A stretch of DNA of 5,272 nt from Firmicutes bacterium UBA3914 (GTDB lineage: Bacteria; Bacillota; Limnochordia; Darwinibacteriales; Darwinibacteriaceae). The stretch is taken from contig DGEY01000072.1 in the NCBI GenBank assembly GCA_002391385.1, positions 1-5,272 of the forward strand. The letters are read 5' to 3'. The notes beneath the pieces were generated by a model, which made no database searches, had not been told where the DNA came from, and worked only from the letters and a program-made list of their open reading frames with translations. Both the position numbers and the translations under genes were made by a program. This document shows positions 1 through 5,207 of the stretch, piece by piece; position 1 is the first letter of the stretch, and every line of letters begins with the position of its first letter.

Positions 1-19
1 AGATGTGTATAAGAGACAG
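1..19. other. Nextera/Tn5 mosaic-end sequencing adapter
   Basis: The window starts with AGATGTGTATAAGAGACAG, which is exactly the 19-base Tn5 mosaic end used in Nextera library preparation. It is not genomic sequence; real sequence begins at about base 20. Open frames reading out of it on the plus strand give the peptides MCIRDS and MYKRQ, translations expected of this adapter, so they should not be annotated as proteins. Confidence 0.97.
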
Positions 20-28
20 CCCCTTCGC

Positions 29-802
29 TTACATGGTAAACCGGTGGTTGCCGATGGTCACCTTCACAGGCCGGCTGTGCATGAACCGATCGGAACTTCT
101 GCGGGGGTTGAAGAAGAACAGCGCTCCCCCCGTGGGATCATGCCCGTTGAGCGCCTCCAGGGCTGCCCTGCGGGCTGTTTCATTGGGCGTCATGTAAAAA
201 CTCCCGTTTTGGATGGGCTGGAAGGCATTGGTCTGAAACAACACGCCCCGCAGGGTGTTGGGAAACTGGGGGCTGAGCATGCGGTTGATGATCACAGCTC
301 CCACCGCCACCTGGCCCAAATAGGGTTCACCCCGGGCTTCGGCGTAGATCATCTGCGCCAGCCATTCCACTTCCTGGTTGGTCAAGCGCACCCCCACCGG
401 GTAATGCTTAACTTGATCCACGGGCACCAAAAGGCGCTGGCCTACCCGCAGCACATCGGACTTGAGGTTGTTCAGCTCCTTCAGTTCCGCAATGCTGAGC
501 CCATAGGTGAGGGCGATCCAATAGAGGCTGTCCCCCGCTTCCACCGTGTGCACAGTCAAGGCGCTGAACTGCCCCTCAGGAGAAACCGGCTGCGGATCTT
601 GTGCTAAGCCATCCGCAGGAGGGTCGCCTGGCTCTTCCCCTTCTCCGGGAACCTCCAGGGCAGGCGCCTGTGGAGGTGTGGACTGCCGGATCAAGCCCAG
701 GGGCTCTCCGACGGCAGAAAAGGAGAACACCAGGACAACCGCCGCGGCCGCCCAGGCAAAACGCACCATATTCTGCTGTGGATCAGGCAGTCTACTGAGC
801 AC
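29..802 (-). CDS. LysM domain plus SleB-type cell wall hydrolase
   Basis: Predicted secreted peptidoglycan hydrolase of 257 residues. Residues about 13-31 form a hydrophobic signal or anchor segment, followed by a Pro/Glu/Gly-rich linker (about 40-80). A LysM peptidoglycan-binding domain spans about 84-127 (HTVEAGDSLYWIA ... LRVGQRLLVP). A Hydrolase_2 (SleB/CwlJ-type) domain runs from about 146 to the end, with the motif YAEARGEP (153-160), whose first Glu (E155) is the likely catalytic acid, then GQVAVGAVIINR and a closing SRPV..IGNHRF. In this family such enzymes cleave glycan strands, for example in spore cortex during germination. Classic SleB carries a PG_binding_1 domain instead of LysM, so a vegetative or general wall role is equally possible. 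The GTG start at 802 is chosen because AAAGAGGT lies 7 bases upstream; the internal ATG (residue 12) has no good ribosome site. The gene is complete: its stop is 9 bases inside the adapter junction. Its terminator lies outside the window. Confidence 0.93.
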   Translation of the reverse strand: MLSRLPDPQQNMVRFAWAAAAVVLVFSFSAVGEPLGLIRQSTPPQAPALEVPGEGEEPGDPPADGLAQDPQPVSPEGQFSALTVHTVEAGDSLYWIALTYGLSIAELKELNNLKSDVLRVGQRLLVPVDQVKHYPVGVRLTNQEVEWLAQMIYAEARGEPYLGQVAVGAVIINRMLSPQFPNTLRGVLFQTNAFQPIQNGSFYMTPNETARRAALEALNGHDPTGGALFFFNPRRSSDRFMHSRPVKVTIGNHRFTM

Positions 803-838
803 GTCTGGAACCTCTTTCTACATAGGGTGAGTATTTCA

Positions 839-867
839 ATTATAGCCAGCCGGGGACAGCCTGTCAA
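839..867 (-). promoter_or_regulatory. Consensus sigma-A promoter for the SleB-like gene
   Basis: On the minus strand, -35 TTGACA (862-867) and -10 TATAAT (839-844) are both perfect matches to the housekeeping sigma consensus, with the optimal 17-base spacer (845-861). Transcription would start near 831-833, giving a leader of about 30 bases that contains the AAAGAGGT ribosome site. Initiation from DNA should be strong unless repressed. Confidence 0.88.
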
Positions 868-890
868 ATATCCAGGTCTGCAAAGCCGTG

Positions 891-919
891 TTGCCAAGCT
901 TCGGGGGACGTAATATACT
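891..919 (+). promoter_or_regulatory. Sigma-A-type promoter for the AI-2E family gene
   Basis: On the plus strand, -35 TTGCCA (891-896) and -10 TATACT (914-919) each differ from consensus by one base and are separated by exactly 17 bases. The start of transcription would be near 926, leaving a leader of about 17 bases that is little more than the ribosome site GGAGGAGGT (928-936). It lies back to back with the divergent promoter of the SleB-like gene; the two -35 boxes are 23 bases apart. Confidence 0.75.
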
Positions 920-942
920 AGAGGTGCGGAGGAGGTAGGCGG

Positions 943-2013
943 ATGAGTTTTCTGCGCGAGCTGCTGACGCCCAAGCGAGTCGTAGTCGTTTTGCTTGCAG
1001 CCCTGTTCTTGATCTTTTTCTCCAGGCAGCTGGGCACAGTCCTTTTGCCCTTCCTCATTGCCGTGAGCTTTGCCGTTATTCTTGAGCCGGTTATCGGTTT
1101 TCTAGAAAGGCGCCTGCGCTTTCCCCGCTCCCTGGCCGTTTTGGCCACCTTGGTGGCCGTGGGCGGGCTGGCCTGGTATGGGATTGTCCTCATCGTCGGC
1201 CAGCTGGTGGGGCAGCTCATCGACTTAGCCTCGCTGCTCCCCGTCTACCGCGAAACCATCACCGAAATGACCGAAGACCTCTTGGGCCATCTCCAGACCC
1301 TCAATGAAAGCCTGCCGCCCATTGTGAGCGTGAACATCCAAACCAGCGTCCAGGACTTTCTGGTCACCTTGGAGGACAGCACTAGGGACCTTATCAACCG
1401 GGTCTTGGGCGCCTTTTCGGGCCTGCCTTCCTTTTTGCTGGTGAGCATCATCACCCTGGTGGCCACCTACTTCTTCTCCCGGGATAAAGAGCTGATCATC
1501 GATACTTTCATGCACTTCGTGCCCCCCGGCTCCAGGGACAAGGCCCTGGAGTTCCGCAGAACGCTGAGCGTGGACCTCTTCGGTTATATCAAAGGCCGCT
1601 TCCTCATGTTCATCATCTCCACGGTAATCACCGCGGTGGGCCTGTTTCTGATCGGCACGCGTTACTGGGTACTTCTGGCCATCCTCATCGGCATCATCGA
1701 TCAAGTTCCCGTCGTCGGTCCCGGAATCGTCTTCACGCCCTGGGTAGCCATGAGCGTGATTTCAGGCGATATCGACCGGGCAGTTTACCTCACCATCCTG
1801 TACTTCATCATCTTCGCCACCAGGAACTTCGCGGAACCGAAGATCTTAGGAGATTCGGTGGGTCTGCACCCGCTGATCATGCTCCTGGCCATCTACGGCG
1901 GAGTGGTCTTCTTCGGCGTGGTGGGATTGGTGCTCGGCCCCGTCTTGGCCATTATCATCCGGGCCACAACCGTGGCGGGCCTGTTCAAGTTCCCGCCCTA
2001 TGCAGACAAGTAG
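943..2013 (+). CDS. AI-2E family transporter, YtvI-like
   Basis: Polytopic membrane protein of 356 residues matching the AI-2E transporter family (PF01594). Hydrophobic segments lie at about 13-48, 64-90, 160-178, 216-272, 279-295 and 308-341. A more polar, probably extracytoplasmic stretch lies at about 95-155. Family hallmarks are DQVPVVGPGIVFTPW (253-267) and the C-terminal R-N-F-A-E-P-K-I-L-G...GLHPL (294-311), followed by a Gly-rich G-G-V-V-F-F-G-V-V-G-L-V-L-G-P segment (319-333). Family members range from autoinducer-2 exporters to sodium/proton antiporters, and the spore-former paralogue YtvI is of unknown function. Proximity to a SpoIIP gene suggests the YtvI branch, but the substrate cannot be read from sequence. 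The ATG start follows GGAGGAGGT by 6 bases. The gene has its own promoter and terminator, so it is probably monocistronic. Confidence 0.93.
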   Translation: MSFLRELLTPKRVVVVLLAALFLIFFSRQLGTVLLPFLIAVSFAVILEPVIGFLERRLRFPRSLAVLATLVAVGGLAWYGIVLIVGQLVGQLIDLASLLPVYRETITEMTEDLLGHLQTLNESLPPIVSVNIQTSVQDFLVTLEDSTRDLINRVLGAFSGLPSFLLVSIITLVATYFFSRDKELIIDTFMHFVPPGSRDKALEFRRTLSVDLFGYIKGRFLMFIISTVITAVGLFLIGTRYWVLLAILIGIIDQVPVVGPGIVFTPWVAMSVISGDIDRAVYLTILYFIIFATRNFAEPKILGDSVGLHPLIMLLAIYGGVVFFGVVGLVLGPVLAIIIRATTVAGLFKFPPYADK

Positions 2014-2020
2014 TCTCCCC

Positions 2021-2050
2021 AGCCCCTTACATAAAAGGGGCTTTCTTTTT
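2021..2050 (+). terminator. Intrinsic terminator after the AI-2E gene
   Basis: A perfect 8-bp stem, AGCCCCTT (2021-2028) with AAGGGGCT (2035-2042), encloses a 6-base loop and is followed at once by a T-rich run (TTCTTTTT, 2043-2050). It starts 7 bases after the AI-2E stop codon. This is a textbook rho-independent terminator, so the downstream genes need their own promoter. Confidence 0.93.
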
Positions 2051-2057
2051 GTACACT
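2029..2057 (+). promoter_or_regulatory. Candidate sigma-E-like sporulation promoter (tentative)
   Basis: The Bacillus sigma-E consensus is approximately kmATATT, 14 bases, then CATACAnT. Here acATAaa (2029-2035) is followed by 14 bases and then TGTACACT (2050-2057). The ATA core and the TACA.T core are kept with correct spacing, while the outer positions are mismatched. It would start transcription near 2064 and serve the DUF1614-like and SpoIIP genes, which otherwise have no visible promoter after the strong terminator. It overlaps the terminator stem and T-run. The match is short and the organism may be distant from Bacillus. Confidence 0.35.
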
Positions 2058-2066
2058 AAAGGTGGT

Positions 2067-2098
2067 GTCCGCGGACCAGCCGCGGGCAATCTGCGGAC
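2067..2098 (+). repeat. GC-rich inverted repeats in the leader of the DUF1614-like gene
   Basis: GTCCGCGGAC (2067-2076) is a perfect palindrome. CCGCGG (2069-2074) can also pair with CCGCGG (2080-2085) across a 5-base loop, and GTCCGC (2067-2072) can pair with GCGGAC (2093-2098). The last stem would end directly against the AAGGAG ribosome site (2099-2104). This could be an operator or an RNA hairpin that tunes translation; it may also simply reflect GC-rich sequence. Confidence 0.4.
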
Positions 2099-2104
2099 AA
2101 GGAG
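2099..2104 (+). promoter_or_regulatory. Ribosome binding site setting the start at 2112
   Basis: AAGGAG sits 7 bases before ATG 2112. The frame is open back to a TTG at 2049, but that codon lies in the T-run of the preceding terminator and has no ribosome site, so the 2112 start is preferred. Confidence 0.85.
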
Positions 2105-2111
2105 TGCAGCC

Positions 2112-2726
2112 ATGGTCACCCTGCCCTTTAGTGTCGCTCTGCTTACGTTCCTCACCGTCTTTTTCTTCCTCGGTTTTGGCCAGCGGGTGCTGGACCGCAT
2201 GCGTCTGACGGACGGGGAAGCCCTCATCATCCTCCTACTCATGATCGGCGGTCATTTCCTGCCCACCATCTCCTTAACTTCCCGTGCTGCCGTGAACCTG
2301 GGGGGCTTGATTCCCCTGGGGGTAGGTGTTTACCTGCTGCTGACTACCTCCGGTCCAGAGCGGGGCAGGGCCGCGGGGGTGACCCTGGTCACCGCCGGCT
2401 TGATCCTCCTCACCGATAAGCTCCTACCCCTCCAGCCGGGCCTTCTGGACCCTGTGTTCAGCGGCGGTATTTTTGCCGGACTTACCGCCACCTTTTGGGG
2501 GAGGTCCCGGCGCAGCGCCTTCATCGCGGGCCTGCTTGGGGTTCTTCTGGTGGATCTGGCCAGCGTGATCCAGCTTCTGCTCCAGGGAGTTGAAGAGCAG
2601 CTCACCTTGGGCAGCGGCGGCCTCTTTTCCAGCATGGTCCTGAGCGCTTTCCTGGCGGTGATCATCACGGAAGTGATCGGCGAAGTGCGGGAGGCCCTGC
2701 ACTTAGGGGGCGGACAAAATGGTTAG
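2112..2726 (+). CDS. DUF1614-like polytopic membrane protein
   Basis: Membrane protein of 204 residues, function unknown. About seven hydrophobic segments are visible: roughly 4-22, 36-54, 62-79, 88-102, 113-129, 136-157 and 170-190. The stretch VNLGGLIPLGVGVYLLL (61-77) and the overall pattern resemble DUF1614 (PF07758), a family of uncharacterised bacterial and archaeal membrane proteins. This assignment is from recall of the family pattern, not a search. Loops are short, so no enzymatic domain is evident. Polar residues inside or next to membrane segments (T52 and S54, E187, D148) could mark a transport or sensing function, but nothing decides this. The stop codon overlaps the start of the SpoIIP-family gene by 8 bases, implying translational coupling and a shared role, perhaps as a membrane partner of that hydrolase. 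Confidence 0.8.
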   Translation: MVTLPFSVALLTFLTVFFFLGFGQRVLDRMRLTDGEALIILLLMIGGHFLPTISLTSRAAVNLGGLIPLGVGVYLLLTTSGPERGRAAGVTLVTAGLILLTDKLLPLQPGLLDPVFSGGIFAGLTATFWGRSRRSAFIAGLLGVLLVDLASVIQLLLQGVEEQLTLGSGGLFSSMVLSAFLAVIITEVIGEVREALHLGGGQNG

Positions 2727-3810
2727 GCGCCTGGCAGCTTTCCCCTTGCTTTTCTGCCTCTTGTGTCTGGCCGGTTCTGCCTTGGCCCAGGAAGGCGACC
2801 TCTGGGACGAGTTTCTCCCCACCGGCGAGTATTACACCCTCCTGGATCCAGGCGGCCGGGTTCTTTTGGAGACAGGCAGGCGCATCTACCTGGAAGACCA
2901 GTACCTCACTCAAGATAACCGCCTTTACGAAGTAGTGGAAGTGGATGATGCGGCCAAAACCGCCCGCGCCAAGCTCGTGGCCGAGGTGGAGCTGGAGGTT
3001 ACCCCCTGGTCTCAGCTCCGGCGGGAACTGGGCTTGACGGCAGTGGAGGCCGCCGATGAAGGGGGTCCGCGGGGAACCATCGCCCTCTACCACACCCACA
3101 ATGCGGAGAGCTACGTGCCCACCGATGGAACAGACAGCATCTACGGCAAGGGCGGCATCCACCAAGTGGGAGCCACCTTCGCCGAGGCCCTTAAGGAGCG
3201 GGGCGTCACCGTCCATTATTCCGAAAAGCTCCACCTACCCCACGATCGGGGCGCCTACCGCCGCTCCCGGGAGACGGTGCTGGAACTGATCTCCCAGGAA
3301 CCGGATGCCATCTTTGACGTACACCGCGACGCTGCCCCCAGCAGCGCTTACGCCATCCAGCTCAAGGATCAGTGGATGACCAGCATCCAGTTTGTAGTGG
3401 GGCGGCAGAACCAAAACCTGGGGGTTAATCGCAAGTACGCGGAGTCCCTGAAGAAGGTGGCTGACGACCTCTACCCCGGTTTGGTCAAGGGCATCTTTTA
3501 CGGCCGGGGCAACTACAACCAAGACCTGAGTCCCCTCAGCCTGCTCTTGGAAGTGGGGGCCCATACCAACAGCAGGCCCGCCGCGGAGCGGGGCATCTCA
3601 CTCTTCGCGGAAGTGGTGGACCATTATTTCTACGGCCCCAGCGCCGAGGCAGCGAGCCGCAGCCAGGCGGGGGCCGCCAGGCGCAGTGCCCTGGGCCTGG
3701 GCCTCTTCGTTTCCGCAGGTGTAGCGGTCTTCTATGTAGTCAACGCCGGGGGGTTTGCCCCGGCCCTGGAGCGCCTGAAGGGGGCGCTGCGCCTGCGCAA
3801 CCGCCGCTGA
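2719..3810 (+). CDS. Stage II sporulation protein P (SpoIIP) family protein
   Basis: Predicted peptidoglycan amidase/endopeptidase of 363 residues. SpoIIP works with SpoIID and SpoIIM to degrade septal peptidoglycan during forespore engulfment. Residues 1-23 look like a signal peptide ending in A-L-A before Q24. A small N-terminal domain (about 35-95: EYYTLLDPGGRVLLETGRRI, then DQYLTQDNRLYEVVEV) precedes the catalytic domain (about 118-305). Candidate metal-binding or catalytic residues are in YHTHNAESY (124-132), DVHRD (200-204) and LLLEVGAHTN (275-284, E278). A second hydrophobic segment at about 324-345 precedes a basic tail. This suggests a C-terminal anchor, whereas Bacillus SpoIIP has an N-terminal one. 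The ATG follows AGGGGG (2705-2710) by 8 bases and overlaps the upstream gene. The protease gene gpr, the usual neighbour of spoIIP in Bacillus, is absent, so this may be a paralogue; I therefore give no symbol. Confidence 0.92.
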   Translation: MVRRLAAFPLLFCLLCLAGSALAQEGDLWDEFLPTGEYYTLLDPGGRVLLETGRRIYLEDQYLTQDNRLYEVVEVDDAAKTARAKLVAEVELEVTPWSQLRRELGLTAVEAADEGGPRGTIALYHTHNAESYVPTDGTDSIYGKGGIHQVGATFAEALKERGVTVHYSEKLHLPHDRGAYRRSRETVLELISQEPDAIFDVHRDAAPSSAYAIQLKDQWMTSIQFVVGRQNQNLGVNRKYAESLKKVADDLYPGLVKGIFYGRGNYNQDLSPLSLLLEVGAHTNSRPAAERGISLFAEVVDHYFYGPSAEAASRSQAGAARRSALGLGLFVSAGVAVFYVVNAGGFAPALERLKGALRLRNRR

Positions 3811-3812
3811 GA

Positions 3813-3876
3813 GCCTGCCTATGATTCTCCCCCCAGGGCGCAGGAAAACCTCCCCTGCGGGGAGAAATTAGCAGGC
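3813..3876. repeat. Large nested imperfect inverted repeat
   Basis: Four nested arms pair across the same centre: GCCTGC (3813-3818) with GCAGGC (3871-3876), TTCTCCCC (3825-3832) with GGGGAGAA (3859-3866), CAGGG (3834-3838) with CCCTG (3853-3857), and AGG (3842-3844) with CCT (3849-3851) around an AAAA loop. A competing hairpin, CTCCCC (3850-3855) with GGGGAG (3859-3864) across TGC, uses the same right arm. Neither strand has a T-run after the structure, so it is not a standard intrinsic terminator. It fills most of the gap between the SpoIIP-family gene and the EEP gene. It could be a dispersed palindromic repeat, an mRNA-stabilising or attenuating structure, or a structured leader. Confidence 0.75.
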
Positions 3877-3887
3877 AAAACCTGAAC

Positions 3888-3891
3888 GGAG
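3888..3891 (+). promoter_or_regulatory. Ribosome binding site setting the start at GTG 3900
   Basis: GGAG (3888-3891) lies 8 bases before GTG 3900. The alternative in-frame GTG at 3891 overlaps this site and has no ribosome site of its own, so 3900 is the better start. Confidence 0.7.
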
Positions 3892-3899
3892 TGAAGGCA

Positions 3900-5003
3900 G
3901 TGAAGTTCTTGCTCAGAGCGGTTGTGTCCCTCCTGGTCCTCACAGTGCTCCTCTGCGGCGGATTGATCCTCTATTTAAGCATCACCGAGTACAAACCGGC
4001 CGAGGCCATGCCCGTGCAGATCCTCCAACAGCAGAACCGCCCCATAGATGCAGCATCGGAACTGACTATTACCACCTTCAACATCGGCTATGCAGCCCTA
4101 GAGCGCGATGTGGACTTTTTCATGGACGGCGGTACCATGTCCCGGGGCCTGAGCAAGGGCCGTGTGGAGCAGAACCTCAACAAGATCATCCAGGTGCTGC
4201 AGTCTCTAGATTCCGATTTTTACCTCCTGCAGGAAGTGGATGAAAAGAGCACCAGAAGCTTCGGGATCAACCAGAGGGAAAACATCGCCAAAGCGCTGCC
4301 AGATTACGTTTCCAGCTACGCCGTGAACTATCAAGTGGGGTGGGTTCCGGTGCCCCTGACCCAGCCCATGGGTAGAGTGCTTTCTGGGCTGCAGACCCTT
4401 TCCCGCTACACGGTGCATGAAGCCACTAGATATGCGCTTCCCAGCACCGCCTCCTGGCCGGTGCGCCTGGCCCACCTCAAGCGCTGCCTGCTGGAGACCA
4501 GAATTCCGGTAACTAACGGGCGGGAGTTGGTTATTGCCCATGTGCATCTGGAAGCCTTTGATGGCGGCGGTGAGCTCCGCAGCCAGCAGCTGGCCTTTGT
4601 GGAGTCCTATGCCCGGGCTGAACTGGCCAAGGGCAACTACGTCCTGTTGGGCGGAGACTGGAACCACCTCTTGGCCGTGAATCCCCAAGAAGTGCGGGCC
4701 CGCCATTCGGCCAGCTGGCCCCCGTGGCTGCAGCTTCTGCCTGAGGATTTCTTAGCCGGTTTTGCGTGGGCCTATGACCAGGAAGTTCCGTCTGTGCGCA
4801 CCCTGGAAGCACCCTATGACCCGCTGCGTACCTTCACCTGTACCATCGACGGCTTTTTGGTCTCGCCCAACATCGAGATTCTGGAGGTGCAGGGACACGA
4901 TCTGGGCTTTGAGTTCAGCGATCATAATCCGGTAACGCTTAGGTTTAGGCTGCAGGACGACACACCGGCTCAAGAAGCAGAAGAAAACCAAGGGCAAGAG
5001 TAG
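3900..5003 (+). CDS. Membrane-anchored endonuclease/exonuclease/phosphatase family protein
   Basis: Protein of 367 residues with an N-terminal membrane segment (about 4-27) and an extracytoplasmic EEP-fold domain (PF03372). The metal-dependent active-site motifs appear in order: TTFNIG (58-63, N61), LLQEVD (109-114, E112), AHVHLEAF (213-220, H214/H216), GGDWNH (251-256, D253 and N255), TIDGF (315-319, D317) and SDHNPV (340-345, D341, H342). No key residue appears missing, so it should be an active phosphodiesterase or phosphatase. The family covers DNases, sphingomyelinases and phosphoinositide phosphatases. A surface-tethered member may act on extracellular nucleic acid or on phospholipid or polyol phosphate headgroups; the substrate is not readable. 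The C-terminal tail is Glu/Gln-rich. Start chosen at GTG 3900 from ribosome-site spacing. No promoter is clear in the 89-base gap upstream, so read-through from the SpoIIP-family gene is possible. Confidence 0.92.
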   Translation: MKFLLRAVVSLLVLTVLLCGGLILYLSITEYKPAEAMPVQILQQQNRPIDAASELTITTFNIGYAALERDVDFFMDGGTMSRGLSKGRVEQNLNKIIQVLQSLDSDFYLLQEVDEKSTRSFGINQRENIAKALPDYVSSYAVNYQVGWVPVPLTQPMGRVLSGLQTLSRYTVHEATRYALPSTASWPVRLAHLKRCLLETRIPVTNGRELVIAHVHLEAFDGGGELRSQQLAFVESYARAELAKGNYVLLGGDWNHLLAVNPQEVRARHSASWPPWLQLLPEDFLAGFAWAYDQEVPSVRTLEAPYDPLRTFTCTIDGFLVSPNIEILEVQGHDLGFEFSDHNPVTLRFRLQDDTPAQEAEENQGQE

Positions 5004-5019
5004 GCGCAGGTAAAGACAA

Positions 5020-5070
5020 AAAGGGCTCTGAGAGGATCAACCTCCCAAGAGCCCTTTCGCTTTCTACATA
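5020..5070. terminator. Probable bidirectional intrinsic terminator
   Basis: A 10-bp perfect stem, AAAGGGCTCT (5020-5029) with AGAGCCCTTT (5048-5057), has an inner stem GAGG (5032-5035) with CCTC (5041-5044) around ATCAA. On the plus strand it is followed by TTTCGCTTTCT, closing the EEP gene. On the minus strand it is followed by a T-rich stretch, TTTGTCTTTACC, closing the 5S-tRNA transcript. The two transcription units converge on it. Confidence 0.87.
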
Positions 5071-5076
5071 AAAAAA

Positions 5077-5151
<75 letters not shown>

Positions 5152-5207
5152 GCGACCTCCAATGCGACACCGGGATATCCAGCAGCACCGCATAGGAGTA
5201 AAATAGT
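5152..5207 (-). other. 5S-tRNA intergenic spacer
   Basis: Spacer of about 56 bases between the 5S rRNA and tRNA-Asn. ATGCG (5162-5166) and CGCAT (5189-5193) can form a short stem enclosing the palindrome GGATATCC (5173-5180), possibly a processing structure. No promoter is evident, consistent with co-transcription of the two RNAs. Confidence 0.5.

Noticed and set aside
5..607. Long open frame on the plus strand antisense to the SleB-like gene
   Set aside because: It begins inside the adapter, has no recognisable domain, and lies opposite a well-supported LysM/SleB gene.
1225..1704. 159-residue minus-strand open frame opposite the AI-2E gene
   Set aside because: Highly polar, His/Asp/Gln-rich composition typical of antisense translation of membrane-protein codons; no supporting signals.
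2049..2111. TTG start that would lengthen the DUF1614-like protein by 21 residues
   Set aside because: The codon is inside the T-run of the preceding terminator and has no ribosome site, while ATG 2112 has AAGGAG at 7 bases. The added residues are polar and unlike the membrane protein that follows.
2665..3234. 189-residue minus-strand open frame opposite the SpoIIP-family gene
   Set aside because: No domain, promoter or ribosome site is recognisable. In GC-rich coding DNA such antisense frames are common, and the plus-strand gene is strongly supported.
3813..3876. Nested hairpin read as a rho-independent terminator of the SpoIIP-family gene
   Set aside because: There is no T-run after it on either strand, so it is listed as an unexplained inverted repeat instead.
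4206..4706. 166-residue minus-strand open frame opposite the EEP gene
   Set aside because: No recognisable motif, and it overlaps the region coding conserved EEP motifs on the plus strand.
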